Part shown: positions 9,291 through 19,504 of the stretch, piece by piece
Position numbering within the stretch: position 1 is the stretch's first letter
How the letters are laid out: each line of letters opens with the position of its first letter
Source: Comamonadaceae bacterium
GTDB lineage: Bacteria > Pseudomonadota > Gammaproteobacteria > Burkholderiales > Burkholderiaceae_C
DNA: 47,439 nt
NCBI GenBank assembly: GCA_947372745.1
Contig: CANBUY010000016.1
Location: forward strand, 1-47,439
Direction of reading: 5' to 3'
Notes under the pieces: model-generated
What the model was told of the DNA's origin: nothing
Seen by the model: only the letters and a program-made list of their open reading frames with translations
Database searches by the model: none
Position numbers and translations under genes: made by a program

Positions 9291-9953
9291 TCAGGCGTTG
9301 TTCAGCAGCCAGTCGTGCAAGTCCGGCACCGAATGGGCAATGAAGCGGGGCGACAAGGCGTGAAAAGCATCAGGTTCATGGGCACCGTAACTCACGCCCA
9401 CGCTGGCGCATCCCGCGTTCAGGGCCATTTGCAGGTCATGCGTGGTGTCGCCAATCATGAGGGTGCGTTCAGGCGCCACGTCAAATTCGCGCATTAACTC
9501 GTTCAGCATCAGAGGATGCGGTTTGCCCTGCGTTTCGTCGGCGGTACGCGAGCCGTGGAAAAGCCCCTGGAGTTCAACCGCCTGAAAGGCGTCGTTGAGG
9601 CCGTGTCGACTTTTGCCTGTAGCCACCGCCAAAACGTGCTGTCGAGTTTTTAAGGCCGCCAACATCACCAAAACACCTTCAAAAAGGCTGATGTCATGCT
9701 GCGCCAGCGCGTAGTGGTGCCGGTAGCGCGCGCCCAATTCAGGGTATTTATCAGGCGACACATCCGGCGCTGCGTGCGCCAGGGCCTGTACCAAGCTCAA
9801 ACCGATCACGTACGAGGCGTCCTTCTGACTGGGCCGGGCGCCGCCCACATCCACCACTGCATTTTGAATACTGCGAGTGATGAGGGCAGTGGAGTCAAAC
9901 AGGGTGCCATCCCAATCAAAGGCGATTAAATCAAACTGTCTGGAGGTTGGCAT
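9291..9953 (-). CDS. HAD-superfamily hydrolase, phosphoglycolate-phosphatase-like
   Basis: 220 residues starting MPTSRQFDLIAFDWDGTLFDS. Motif I is DWDGTLFDS (nucleophile Asp), motif II VATGKSR and motif III GDTTHDLQMALNAG, with Lys in GKPHP. This matches HAD-IA phosphatases of the Gph type; the substrate cannot be fixed from sequence. The ATG at 9953 is 1 bp after the rluC stop, so it is probably cotranscribed; the open frame runs further upstream but only as an overlap with rluC. Confidence 0.88.
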   Translation of the reverse strand: MPTSRQFDLIAFDWDGTLFDSTALITRSIQNAVVDVGGARPSQKDASYVIGLSLVQALAHAAPDVSPDKYPELGARYRHHYALAQHDISLFEGVLVMLAALKTRQHVLAVATGKSRHGLNDAFQAVELQGLFHGSRTADETQGKPHPLMLNELMREFDVAPERTLMIGDTTHDLQMALNAGCASVGVSYGAHEPDAFHALSPRFIAHSVPDLHDWLLNNA

Positions 9954-9954
9954 A

Positions 9955-10992
9955 TCAGATTGTCCCGGGTGTGGCGTGCTGCGCAAAATCTTCCAGCTCC
10001 GGCGGAAGCACGGCCATGAGCTGAATGGGTTCACCGGTGGCAGGGTGACTGAATTTAAGACGCCAAGCATGTAAAAACATGCGCTTCAAGGCGGGGAGCT
10101 TGGCTTCGCGCGTTAACACCTTGTTTAAGTCAAAGTCGCCATATTTGTCATCACCGACGATCGGGAAGCCTTCGCTGGACAGGTGTACCCGAATTTGGTG
10201 GGTGCGCCCAGTCTTGATCGTGACCTCCAACATGGTGAAAGCGCTGGCCGTGCTGGGCCTAATCTTGACCAAGGTGACCGAGGGCAAGCCATTGGGATCG
10301 TCTTTGGACACCACTTTGACGCGCCGCTCCCCCAGACTCGGCGTGCCCGCTTTGCCCTCAATCAGGTATTTGTGCAGGGGCTTGTCAAGCACTTTCTTGC
10401 TTGCCGGCCAAGGGCCCGCCACCATCGCCAGGTAGGTTTTATCGGTTTCACGTTCGCGAAACTGGTTTTGAAGATGCGTCAAAGCACTTCTTTTTTTGGC
10501 AATCAGCAAAATCCCGCTGGTTTCACGGTCCAAGCGGTGCACCAATTCAAGAAACTTGGACAAAGGGCGGGCCATGCGCATTTGCTCAATCACCCCAAAA
10601 CTCACGCCCGAACCCCCATGAACCGCCACGCCCGAAGGCTTGTCAATCGCAATTAAGTGATCATCCTCAAAAAGGATGGGGAAATCCCGCGCAGGCGCAT
10701 CACGCACTGTTTGCGCCATGGCATCGGCTTTTTCAGCCACCCGCTCCGAGATACGAACCGGCGGCAAACGCACGGCATCGCCGATGGCAACGCGCGTGTC
10801 CGCAGCCGCCCTGCCCTTGTTAACACGCACCTCGCCACTGCGGATAATTCGGTAAATATGGGTCTTGGGAACGCCCTTCAAATGGCGCATCAAAAAGTTA
10901 TCCAGACGTTGGCCGGCAGAATCTTCGTCAACCGTAACAGTGGTGACTTGGGGAAGGGGAGAGCTCAGAATGCCGCCTATAATGTGTTTCAC
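9955..10992 (-). CDS. rluC: 23S rRNA pseudouridine synthase, RluC family
   Basis: Isomerises specific uridines in 23S rRNA (E. coli RluC: 955, 2504, 2580). An N-terminal S4 RNA-binding domain (AGQRLDNFLMRHLKGVP...SGEVRVNKGR) is followed by the synthase domain with catalytic Asp in HRLDRETSGILL. Divergent from rne, the same arrangement as in E. coli. The start is uncertain: no ATG lies before the S4 domain, so the GTG at 10992 is proposed; a GTG at 11064 would add 24 residues without homology. Confidence 0.9.
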   Translation of the reverse strand: MKHIIGGILSSPLPQVTTVTVDEDSAGQRLDNFLMRHLKGVPKTHIYRIIRSGEVRVNKGRAAADTRVAIGDAVRLPPVRISERVAEKADAMAQTVRDAPARDFPILFEDDHLIAIDKPSGVAVHGGSGVSFGVIEQMRMARPLSKFLELVHRLDRETSGILLIAKKRSALTHLQNQFRERETDKTYLAMVAGPWPASKKVLDKPLHKYLIEGKAGTPSLGERRVKVVSKDDPNGLPSVTLVKIRPSTASAFTMLEVTIKTGRTHQIRVHLSSEGFPIVGDDKYGDFDLNKVLTREAKLPALKRMFLHAWRLKFSHPATGEPIQLMAVLPPELEDFAQHATPGTI

Positions 10993-11519
10993 TGACGTTG
11001 TGCTGTAAGTGGTTGATTTAATAAGAAGTAACTTCTTAGTCCAGGTGGAGTTTAGTCCACCCACCCTTTCCAGCCCCGTTAGAAGGTCGATACCGCCGGA
11101 TCAAGGCGCACGCAAACCCCCAACCCCTTGTTTGGGGTGGCCTGCAAGCTGAACGGTCAAGACGACGCCATGAAATAATGATACGGAATACCCAAAATTC
11201 ACAGACAAGCCGTCTGTGAACGGAAAGAAGCGAGATGTTTGTGTTCATGAGCCTGATTCAAATATGCCCACGGTGCGTTAGCGTGCCGTTTTTTGGCATG
11301 GATTGGCCATTGGCGCCCACCCCACGGGCGCATTCAGCTATTGATTTTATAGCATCCCCACAACCCAACTCCCTCGCCCCCCTCCACGCGCCTTCACCGG
11401 GACTTTGCATTTAAGTAAGTCTCGGTACTCCGGCTTTTCCTCCTCATTTCATAGCGTCAGTTCTGGTATCTCTTGCTCGTAAAGAGCATGTTTGTTATTT
11501 GAATTGAAGGATGCTACCC
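10993..11519 (+). promoter_or_regulatory. rluC-rne divergent region and long rne leader
   Basis: About 0.5 kb without a credible gene. It holds a perfect 9-bp hairpin TTCACAGAC-AAGCC-GTCTGTGAA (11198-11220), a smaller stem ACCCC-TTGTTT-GGGGT (11123-11138) and a partial palindromic repeat (11325-11355). In E. coli RNase E shortens its own mRNA through a structured leader; a similar role for these stems is an inference. No consensus promoter could be placed with confidence. The rne SD (GAAGGA) ends 8 bases before the ATG at 11520. Confidence 0.5.
11325..11355 (-). repeat. partial palindromic repeat in rne leader
   Basis: Minus strand reads TGCTATAAAATCAATAGCTG, then AATGCGCCCG, close to the first half of the copy at 44858-44928 (ACTATTAAATCAATAGCTGC). 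The other half is not recognisable here. It lies about 165 bp before the rne start. Confidence 0.5.
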
Positions 11520-14500
11520 ATGAAACGGATGCTGATTAACGCCACGCAGGCTGAAGAACGCCGCCTGGCCATCGTCGACGGACAAAAACTCCTCGACTAC
11601 GAAATTGAAATTGAAGGTCGCGAACAGCGCAAAGGCAATATTTACAAAGCCGTTGTGACCCGTGTCGAGCCCTCGCTGGAAGCTTGCTTTGTGGACTACG
11701 GTGAAGACCGCCACGGCTTTCTGCCTTTTAAAGAAATCTCACGCCAGTATTTCCAACAAGGTACCTCTGTCGGACAAGCCCGCATTCAAGACGCGATTCG
11801 TGAAGGCCAAGAGCTGCTGGTTCAGGTCGAAAAAGAAGAGCGCGGCAACAAAGGCGCAGCGCTCACCACGTTTGTGTCGCTGGCCGGTCGCTATGTCGTT
11901 CTGATGCCCAACAACCCGCGTGGCGGTGGTGTGTCTCGTCGCATTGAAGGCGAAGACCGTGCTGACCTCAAGGAAGCACTGGAACAACTCGAATACCCCA
12001 ACGGCATGAGCATCATTGCCCGCACCGCTGGCATTGGCCGCAGTGCGCCTGAGTTGCAGTGGGACTTGAACTACCTGCTCAAACTCTGGACCGCCATTGA
12101 TGGCGCCGCCAAAGGTGGCAAGGGTGCTTACCTGATTTACCAGGAATCGTCACTGGTTATTCGTGCCATTCGCGACTACTTCAACAACGACATTGGCGAC
12201 ATCCTGATCGACACCGATGACGTGTACGAGCAAGCCCAGCAGTTCATGGCCCACGTCATGCCCGAGCACGCAGCCCGCGTGAAACGCTACCGCGATGACG
12301 CGCCGCTGTTCAGTCGCTTCCAGATCGAGCACCAGATCGAGTCGGCCTACGCCCGTACCGTGCAATTGCCCTCTGGCGGTGCCATTGTGATTGACCACAC
12401 TGAGGCTCTGGTCTCCGTGGACGTGAACTCGGCCCGCGCCATCAAGGGCGGCGACATCGAAGAAACCGCAACACGCACCAACCTGGAAGCCGCTGACGAA
12501 GTGGCACGCCAGATGCGTTTGCGCGACTTGGGTGGTCTGATCGTGATCGACTTTATCGACATGGAAGAAAGCCGCAACCGCCGCGACGTCGAAACCCGCC
12601 TGCGCGATGCGCTGCGCCAAGACCGCGCCCGTGTGCAGTTTGGCACCATCAGCAAATTTGGTTTGATGGAAATGAGCCGCCAACGCCTGCGACCTGCGCT
12701 GAGCGAAGGCGCCTCGATCCCCTGCCCTCGTTGCGGTGGCGCTGGCCACATCCGTGACACTGAATCCAGTGCGCTGCAAATCTTGCGGATCATCCAGGAA
12801 GAGTCGCTCAAGGACAACACCGCCTCCGTGCTGTGCCAGGTGCCTGTTGAAGTGGCGTCGTTCCTGCTCAATGAAAAGCGTACCGAGATCGCCAAAATCG
12901 AACTCAAGCAGCGTATTAACGTGCTCATGGTGCCTAACAAGACCCTTGAAACGCCTAACTACAAGTTGGAGCGCCTGAAGCACGACGACCCGCGTCTTGA
13001 CAACATCGAAGCCAGCTACAAAATGGCTGAAGAGATGGAAGACCCGACCGCTGTGACCCGTCGCGCCCAAGAGCCTACCAACAAGCAAACGCCCATCATC
13101 AAGGGCGTGTTGCCAGACGCACCAGCGCCCATTGCCACGCCTAAGCCTGCCCACGCACCCAGCGCTGCACCTGCAGCCCGCGCTGCGGCCAAGCCTGCGG
13201 CGACAACGGCTACTGCAAGCTCGGAGACTGGTTTCTTTGGCTGGTTGAAAAATCTGTTTGCCCCTGCGCCTGCTGCTACCCCCCAGGCCAAGCCTTTGCC
13301 AGAAGCCGGTAAAGACGACAAACGTGAAGGCCGCGAGGGTCGTGGTGGCCGTGACGGCGCCCGCCGCAACGAGCCACGCGGTGAACCCCGTGGTGAAGGT
13401 CGCCCAGAAGGCGGTCGCGGACGCCCTGAAGCTGGCGAAGGCGCTGGCTCACGCGGTGCACGCGGTGGCCGTGGCGGACGCGGTGGTCGCTCTGACCGCC
13501 CAGCGCAAGGCCAAGGTCAACGCGAACGTTTTGACCAAGAGGGTCGCCCAATGGACGCCGGCCAACCAGCCCTGAACGCCCAAAACCAGGACGCTCCCCG
13601 TGGCGAACCAGCTCAAGGCCAAGAACGCCCACCCCGTAACGCCGAGCGCGGCGATCGTGGCGGCCGTGGCCGTGGCCGTGGTGAACGCACTGAGAATGCC
13701 GATCAAGCAGCCCCTTCAGAGCGCAATGAGCCGCGCAACGATGGTCGCCAGGAAGGCCGTCCAGAAGGACGCAATGCTCGCCCTGAGCGCAATCGTCGCC
13801 CCGATGAAAACCGAAACGACGCCCCGATGGAGCAAAACGCGCCAGCCGCTGAGCGTGTGAACCCCGAGTTCAACGCCGCTGCCCCAGCCGATGCTTCGCA
13901 GGCAGGATTCGATCAGGCTCCGCGCACCGAAGGTGAGCCCCGCGAAAAGCGTTCACGTGACCGCTATGGCCGCGACCGTGCGCCTCGTGGTGATCGCGCT
14001 GAGCAAGGCGAGCGTCAAGAGCGCCCAGTGCGTGAAGCACCTGCTGCCCAAGAGGAAGCTCAGAGTGAGCCCCGCAAGTCTTATTTTGCTGCTGAAGCAG
14101 GAACTTCCTTAGCCAGCAGCGCCACACCAGCACCAACGGCACCCGTTGCGGCGCCCGTCGCACAAGTCGCTGCTCCAGTTGCGGTTGTTGCACCAGTGGC
14201 CGTTCAGGCGCCGGTTCAGGCACCCGCACCGGTTCAAGTGGTGACGGCACCCCAGGCGCCCGTGGCAGCAGAAGTTGCCCCAGCGGCCGTCACAAGCGGC
14301 ATGCCCAAGCTCCAGTCGTTTGCACTGCCCATGGCTGAATTGGCTCAGGTTGCTCAAAATTCTGGTCTGAATTGGGTGAACTCGGATGCCGCCAAAATTG
14401 CAGCCGTTCAAGCCAGCATCGCGGCTGAACCCAAGCCAGTGCGCGTGCCCCGTGAACGCCCTGTGGTCGCCAAAGCCGAAGCCGCTCCCTTGGTGATGAT

Positions 14501-14561
14501 CGAAACCAAGCGCGATCTGCGTGAAATGACTTTGCCTTTTGAAGAAAAAGCACCTCAGTAA
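11520..14561 (+). CDS. rne: ribonuclease E
   Basis: Endoribonuclease of mRNA decay and rRNA/tRNA processing. 1013 residues from the ATG at 11520 ([22 protein letters not shown]), chosen for its SD. N-terminal half: S1 domain region, DNase I-like catalytic core with Asp in [13 protein letters not shown] and VIDFIDME, and the Zn-link CPRCGG. The C-terminal half is low complexity: [12 protein letters not shown] (571-582) looks like a membrane-binding amphipathic helix, then an Arg/Gly-rich RNA-binding stretch (about 610-870) and an Ala/Pro/Val-rich tail. The ending REMTLPFEE is probably a conserved peptide motif. Confidence 0.96.
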   Translation: MKRMLINATQAEERRLAIVDGQKLLDYEIEIEGREQRKGNIYKAVVTRVEPSLEACFVDYGEDRHGFLPFKEISRQYFQQGTSVGQARIQDAIREGQELLVQVEKEERGNKGAALTTFVSLAGRYVVLMPNNPRGGGVSRRIEGEDRADLKEALEQLEYPNGMSIIARTAGIGRSAPELQWDLNYLLKLWTAIDGAAKGGKGAYLIYQESSLVIRAIRDYFNNDIGDILIDTDDVYEQAQQFMAHVMPEHAARVKRYRDDAPLFSRFQIEHQIESAYARTVQLPSGGAIVIDHTEALVSVDVNSARAIKGGDIEETATRTNLEAADEVARQMRLRDLGGLIVIDFIDMEESRNRRDVETRLRDALRQDRARVQFGTISKFGLMEMSRQRLRPALSEGASIPCPRCGGAGHIRDTESSALQILRIIQEESLKDNTASVLCQVPVEVASFLLNEKRTEIAKIELKQRINVLMVPNKTLETPNYKLERLKHDDPRLDNIEASYKMAEEMEDPTAVTRRAQEPTNKQTPIIKGVLPDAPAPIATPKPAHAPSAAPAARAAAKPAATTATASSETGFFGWLKNLFAPAPAATPQAKPLPEAGKDDKREGREGRGGRDGARRNEPRGEPRGEGRPEGGRGRPEAGEGAGSRGARGGRGGRGGRSDRPAQGQGQRERFDQEGRPMDAGQPALNAQNQDAPRGEPAQGQERPPRNAERGDRGGRGRGRGERTENADQAAPSERNEPRNDGRQEGRPEGRNARPERNRRPDENRNDAPMEQNAPAAERVNPEFNAAAPADASQAGFDQAPRTEGEPREKRSRDRYGRDRAPRGDRAEQGERQERPVREAPAAQEEAQSEPRKSYFAAEAGTSLASSATPAPTAPVAAPVAQVAAPVAVVAPVAVQAPVQAPAPVQVVTAPQAPVAAEVAPAAVTSGMPKLQSFALPMAELAQVAQNSGLNWVNSDAAKIAAVQASIAAEPKPVRVPRERPVVAKAEAAPLVMIETKRDLREMTLPFEEKAPQ

Positions 14562-14592
14562 TTGAGAAGTTGGCCTCCAGGGGCCATTTAAG

Positions 14593-14617
14593 AAGGGCAC
14601 CTAGGTGCCCTTTTTTT
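14593..14617 (+). terminator. rho-independent terminator of rne
   Basis: Perfect stem AAGGGCAC-CTAG-GTGCCCTT followed by a run of T to 14617, 31 bp after the rne stop. A second stem TGGCC-TCCAGG-GGCCA (14571-14586) precedes it. The T-run touches the stop codon of the convergent lolA gene. Confidence 0.9.
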
Positions 14618-15245
14618 ATGGACGAATCACATCTGCCCCAGGCGGGGGCTTGAATTGAAAAGCCGCAGCATTCAACACCGGGTTCATTTCAAACTGGGCA
14701 AAGGTCAGCAAAGAGCGCTGACCAAAGCTGTCCAGTATTTCCAAAGCATTGAGGGTGGCGGCCTTGAAACCCACACGAACCGATTGCAACTGGCCATCCT
14801 TGGACTTGGGGGTCGCCACCACCCACTGCAGCCCATCCTTGTCAGGCGCATCGGCCAAGGTAAAGTCCGTCTGCAGAGACTTTAAATCAGGTGCAGCCGC
14901 AATTAACGCAGCAGGCGTTGACCCCAGCACCTGAGACTGCTTGCGAGCGGTGACCTGGTTCAGGTCGACATCAAACAACCACAAGGTTTGGCCATCGGCC
15001 ACGATGCTTTGCTCGAACGGTTTTTTGTAGACAAACTTGAAACGACCCGGCCGTGAAAACTCAAACGTGCCCGTTGAAGTTTTGACGCGAGGGGCCTGCC
15101 CTTCTTTGGCGGGTGCCGTCACCACTTGGGTAAAGTCAGCCCGTCCCGTTTTAGCGGTCTTGACGAAAGATTCAAGGCTTTCCAAGCCTCCAGCCCATGA
15201 GTAACTAGCATAAGCAGCTATTAATAAAGTAGCAATATTTTTCAT
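14616..15245 (-). CDS. lolA: outer-membrane lipoprotein carrier protein LolA
   Basis: Periplasmic chaperone carrying lipoproteins from LolCDE to LolB. 209 residues: signal peptide MKNIATLLIAAYASYSWA, then mature GGLESLESFVKTAKTGRADFTQ, with the family segments FEFSRPGRFKFVYKKPFEQ and ADGQTLWLFDVDLNQVT. It starts 5 bp after the ftsK stop. Most of the signal peptide is encoded by a copy of the palindromic repeat, so the export signal appears to have been replaced by repeat sequence that happens to be hydrophobic. Confidence 0.94.
   Translation of the reverse strand: MKNIATLLIAAYASYSWAGGLESLESFVKTAKTGRADFTQVVTAPAKEGQAPRVKTSTGTFEFSRPGRFKFVYKKPFEQSIVADGQTLWLFDVDLNQVTARKQSQVLGSTPAALIAAAPDLKSLQTDFTLADAPDKDGLQWVVATPKSKDGQLQSVRVGFKAATLNALEILDSFGQRSLLTFAQFEMNPVLNAAAFQFKPPPGADVIRP
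15191..15237 (-). repeat. palindromic repeat copy forming the lolA signal peptide
   Basis: Minus strand: ATTGCTACTTTATTAATAGC, then TGCTTATGCTAGTTACTCATGGGC. The first block matches the 5' half of the copies at 44858-44928 and 19427-19490 (TGCTA...ATAGCTG). It is read in-frame as residues IATLLIAAYASYSWAG of LolA. Confidence 0.55.
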
Positions 15246-15250
15246 TATTT

Positions 15251-17614
15251 TTAGTCTGCGCGCGCAGGCACCAAAATTTCACGTTGACCACTGCTGCTCA
15301 TGGAGCTCACCAAGCCGGCGTTTTCCATGTCTTCAACCAAACGGGCGGCGCGGTTGTAGCCAATTTTTAAATGGCGCTGGACCAGCGAGATGCTGGCCTT
15401 GCGGTTCTTTAAGACCACTTCAACGGCTTGGTCGTACATCGGGTCTTTTTCACCGCCGCCACTGCCGCCCTCGCCCATCAGGCCGTCCACGCTCTCATCG
15501 GTGCCGCCTTCCAGCACGCCTTCAATGTAGTTGGGCTCACCCTGGGATTTGAGGTAGCTCACCACGCGATGCACTTCTTCGTCGCTGACAAAGGCGCCGT
15601 GCACCCGTGTCGGCATGCCGCTGCCCGGCATGTAAAGCATGTCGCCCAAGCCCAGCAAGGCCTCGGCCCCCATTTGGTCAAGAATGGTGCGGCTGTCGAT
15701 CTTGCTGCTGACTTTGAACGAAATACGGGTGGGAATATTGGCCTTGATCAGGCCGGTGATCACATCCACACTGGGGCGCTGGGTCGCCAAAATCAGGTGA
15801 ATGCCGGCGGCACGCGCCTTTTGGGCCAACCGGGCGATCAACTCTTCAATCTTCTTGCCCACCACCATCATCAGGTCGGCCAACTCGTCAATCACCACCA
15901 CAATGTGCGGCAGGCGCTCGAGCGGCTCTGGGGATTCGGGCGTCAGACTGAAGGGGTTGTAAATAAACTCTTCGCGGGATTTAGCCTCGTCAATTTTGGC
16001 GTTGTAACCGGCCAGATTACGCACGCCCATTTTGCTGAGTAATTTGTAGCGGCGCTCCATCTCGGCCACGCACCAGGTGAGGCCGTGCGCGGCTTGGCGC
16101 ATGTCGGTCACCACGGGGGCCAGCAAATGGGGAATGCCTTCGTAGACCGACATCTCCAGCATCTTGGGGTCGATCATCAGCAAGCGCACGTCATGCGCCT
16201 CAGCTTTGTACAAGAGACTCAAAATCATGGCATTGATACCCACCGACTTGCCTGAACCGGTGGTACCGGCCACCAGCACATGGGGCATTTTGGCTAGATC
16301 AACCACCACCGGGTTGCCCACAATGTCTTTGCCCAAGCCCATGGTGAGCATTGATTTGGCCTCGTGGTAGACGCTGGAGCCCAAAATCTCGGAGAGCTTG
16401 ATGGACTGGCGCTTGGCGTTGGGCAATTCCAGCGCCATGTAGTTTTTGCCAGGAATAGTCTCCACCACGCGAATGGACACCAGGCTTAAGCTGCGGGCCA
16501 AATCTTTGGCCAAGCCCACAATTTGTGAGCCCTTAACGCCCGTGGCGGGCTCAATCTCGTAGCGCGTGATCACGGGGCCCGGTTGGGCCAGCACCACGCG
16601 CACATCGACACCAAAGTCTTTGAGCTTTTTCTCAATCATCCGGCTGGTCATCTCCAGCGTCTCGGGGGCCACGGTTTCCTGGCGTAGCAAGGGATCATCC
16701 AGCAAATCCACCATTGGCAGTTTGCTGTCTGGCATTTCTTTAAACAAAGGTTTTTGGCGTTCTTTGGCCACGCGCTCGCTTTTGGGCAAGTCCACAAGCA
16801 CTGGCTCAATCATGACAGCCACTGGATTGGGGTGTGGGTGGGCTATCTCTTCAAGCCGCTCATCAAACAACACTTCTTCGCGTTCACGCGCCGCCTGCTG
16901 GCCCATCGCCACGTCTTGGGCGACTTCACGCTGCTCACGGCGGGATTCAAACTGGGCATAGATCCAAGCGCCCAAGCGCTCTGCCACCCTTGCCCAGGAA
17001 AATCGGAAGGCCAAGGCGGCGCCAACCAGGCCCAAAGCAATCGCCACCAAGCCCGCACCAGCAAACCCGAGTCCCCGAGTCGCCAAAGAACCCAAAAGGT
17101 AACCGAGCACCCCACCCCCATGACCGGGCAATCGGACCTCTAGACTGTAAAACCGTGACCACTCCAAACAGGCGCTCGCGCTCAAGAGCAGCAGCAAACC
17201 AACCCAAAAGCCCGCTGGACTAACTGCAAAACGGGATAAGCTATCTCCAGTGGGTGGCACAGAATCCCCACGCTGCGCCAGTAAATCATGACCACGCAGC
17301 CACTGTGCAAAGCGCGCCAACCAGGCACGCGCGCCCACTGCCACAGACCACCAAACCGAAAAACCAAACAAGAAATAACTGCCATCGGCCAACCAAGCCC
17401 CCAGACGCCCTAACCGATTGAGCACTAGGGCGCTTTGCCCGGAGGTGGACCAGGCGGCGTCCTGCAGGCTGTAACTGGCCAGCGCCACCACCCAAAAAAG
17501 AAGCAAGGCAAAACCAGCCAACAAGCCAATTTCGTCGGTAAATCGACCCAAACCCGAGCGAACCACAGGGGGCTTGGCGCGGGAAGAGTTAAGCGTATCT
17601 AAGGTGTAAGTCAT
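15251..17614 (-). CDS. ftsK: DNA translocase FtsK
   Basis: Divisome membrane protein that pumps chromosome termini and activates XerCD. 787 residues: four hydrophobic segments in the first ~200 residues, a short linker, then the motor domain with Walker [11 protein letters not shown] (about 450), Walker [15 protein letters not shown] and [16 protein letters not shown], and a C-terminal winged-helix gamma domain ([20 protein letters not shown]...) that reads KOPS sites. The short linker is usual outside enterobacteria. It probably forms an operon with lolA. Confidence 0.96.
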   Translation of the reverse strand: MTYTLDTLNSSRAKPPVVRSGLGRFTDEIGLLAGFALLLFWVVALASYSLQDAAWSTSGQSALVLNRLGRLGAWLADGSYFLFGFSVWWSVAVGARAWLARFAQWLRGHDLLAQRGDSVPPTGDSLSRFAVSPAGFWVGLLLLLSASACLEWSRFYSLEVRLPGHGGGVLGYLLGSLATRGLGFAGAGLVAIALGLVGAALAFRFSWARVAERLGAWIYAQFESRREQREVAQDVAMGQQAAREREEVLFDERLEEIAHPHPNPVAVMIEPVLVDLPKSERVAKERQKPLFKEMPDSKLPMVDLLDDPLLRQETVAPETLEMTSRMIEKKLKDFGVDVRVVLAQPGPVITRYEIEPATGVKGSQIVGLAKDLARSLSLVSIRVVETIPGKNYMALELPNAKRQSIKLSEILGSSVYHEAKSMLTMGLGKDIVGNPVVVDLAKMPHVLVAGTTGSGKSVGINAMILSLLYKAEAHDVRLLMIDPKMLEMSVYEGIPHLLAPVVTDMRQAAHGLTWCVAEMERRYKLLSKMGVRNLAGYNAKIDEAKSREEFIYNPFSLTPESPEPLERLPHIVVVIDELADLMMVVGKKIEELIARLAQKARAAGIHLILATQRPSVDVITGLIKANIPTRISFKVSSKIDSRTILDQMGAEALLGLGDMLYMPGSGMPTRVHGAFVSDEEVHRVVSYLKSQGEPNYIEGVLEGGTDESVDGLMGEGGSGGGEKDPMYDQAVEVVLKNRKASISLVQRHLKIGYNRAARLVEDMENAGLVSSMSSSGQREILVPARAD

Positions 17615-17732
17615 GCCAATAGCGGTGTTCCCGGCTTAGTGAGGCCGGGTGAGCATCGATTCACCTTGCGTGAACGGGTGCTTGGTCAACATCGCATAAT
17701 CCTGTCTGATTGAAAATATTAAACTTCTCGAG

Positions 17733-17751
17733 TGTCTGACTATTTCAGACA
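17733..17751. promoter_or_regulatory. perfect palindrome in ftsK-trxB spacer
   Basis: TGTCTGA-CTATT-TCAGACA, a perfect 7-bp inverted repeat with 5-base spacer, 91 bp before the trxB ATG in the divergent ftsK-trxB region. A half site TGTCTGAT occurs at 17703-17710. A shorter repeat TTCAC-N5-GTGAA lies at 17660-17674. The form suits a dimeric repressor or activator, but I cannot name one. Confidence 0.4.
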
Positions 17752-17757
17752 ACTTAA

Positions 17758-18804
<1,047 letters not shown>

Positions 18805-18953
18805 CGAAGGCTTTTCCAGAGTGCGCTCAAACTTTTAACGGTTTGAGTGGGCTGGGGAATTTATTTACCGCCACTTATTTGTGGCGAGGTGCGGCGAAAG
18901 CTGTTAACGAGTGGGCAGTCAATATTTCTGCTCACGTCTTCTGGAGTGTCCAA

Positions 18954-19187
18954 ATGGCACGCGTATGTGAAGTCACGGGCAAAGGCCCAATGGTTGGGAA
19001 CAAAGTTTCCCACGCCAACAACAAAACCAAGCGTCGGTTCCTTCCGAACCTGCAATACCGTCGTTTCTGGGTCGAGACCGAAAACCGTTGGATTCGCTTG
19101 CGAATCTCAAACGCTGGTTTGCGTTTGATCGACAAAAAAGGTATCGATGTTGTGCTCGCAGATTTGCGCGCACGTGGACAGGCATAA
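18954..19187 (+). CDS. rpmB: 50S ribosomal protein L28
   Basis: 77-residue ribosomal protein starting [29 protein letters not shown], the standard L28 N-terminus. The open frame extends upstream to 18843, but that part is leader sequence; the ATG at 18954 gives the family start. It pairs with rpmG 11 bp downstream, the conserved rpmBG operon. Confidence 0.97.
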   Translation: MARVCEVTGKGPMVGNKVSHANNKTKRRFLPNLQYRRFWVETENRWIRLRISNAGLRLIDKKGIDVVLADLRARGQA

Positions 19188-19198
19188 GGAGCAGCACC

Positions 19199-19369
19199 AT
19201 GGCAACCAAAGGCGGACGCGAAAAAATCAAGCTGGAATCTACAGCTGGAACTGGTCACTTTTACACGACCAGCAAAAACAAGAAAACAATGCCCGAGAAA
19301 ATGTTGATCAAGAAATTTGATCCCAAAGCTCGCAAGCACGTTGACTACAAGGAAATGAAACTGAAGTAA
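19199..19369 (+). CDS. rpmG: 50S ribosomal protein L33
   Basis: 56 residues starting [21 protein letters not shown], typical L33 without zinc cysteines. SD AAGGAG lies 8 bases before the ATG. It is the last gene of the rpmBG transcript, followed by a strong terminator. Confidence 0.97.
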   Translation: MATKGGREKIKLESTAGTGHFYTTSKNKKTMPEKMLIKKFDPKARKHVDYKEMKLK

Positions 19370-19387
19370 TTCAGGTTCTCTTCATTG

Positions 19388-19416
19388 AAAAAGCCCGCTT
19401 CATGCGGGCTTTTTTA
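19388..19416 (+). terminator. terminator of rpmBG
   Basis: Perfect 11-bp stem AAAAAGCCCGC-TTCAT-GCGGGCTTTTT followed by T. The symmetric A and T runs mean it can also work for the convergent desaturase transcript. Confidence 0.93.
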
Positions 19417-19426
19417 CTTCTGGATA

Positions 19427-19490
19427 TTGATCATTTAATGCTACACATTCAGTAGCTGATCAAGCACATTAAATAAGGCTTGAAGCCCGA
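19427..19490 (+). repeat. palindromic repeat copy, rpmG-desaturase spacer
   Basis: Contains TTGATCA (19427-19433) / TGATCAA (19457-19463), GCTAC-ACATTCA-GTAGC (19440-19456) and ATTTAATG (19433-19440) / CATTAAAT (19467-19474), then GGCTTGAAGCCCGATAAGAC. The right end parallels CTAGAAGCCCAAAATAC of the copy at 44858-44928. The paired arms cross, so hairpin and pseudoknot folds could alternate. Confidence 0.5.
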
Positions 19491-19504
19491 TAAGACTCCT
19501 AATA

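Noticed and set aside
12150..13154. 334-codon minus-strand open frame inside rne
   Set aside because: His/Val-rich translation without family resemblance, opposite the conserved RNase E core; a GC-driven shadow.
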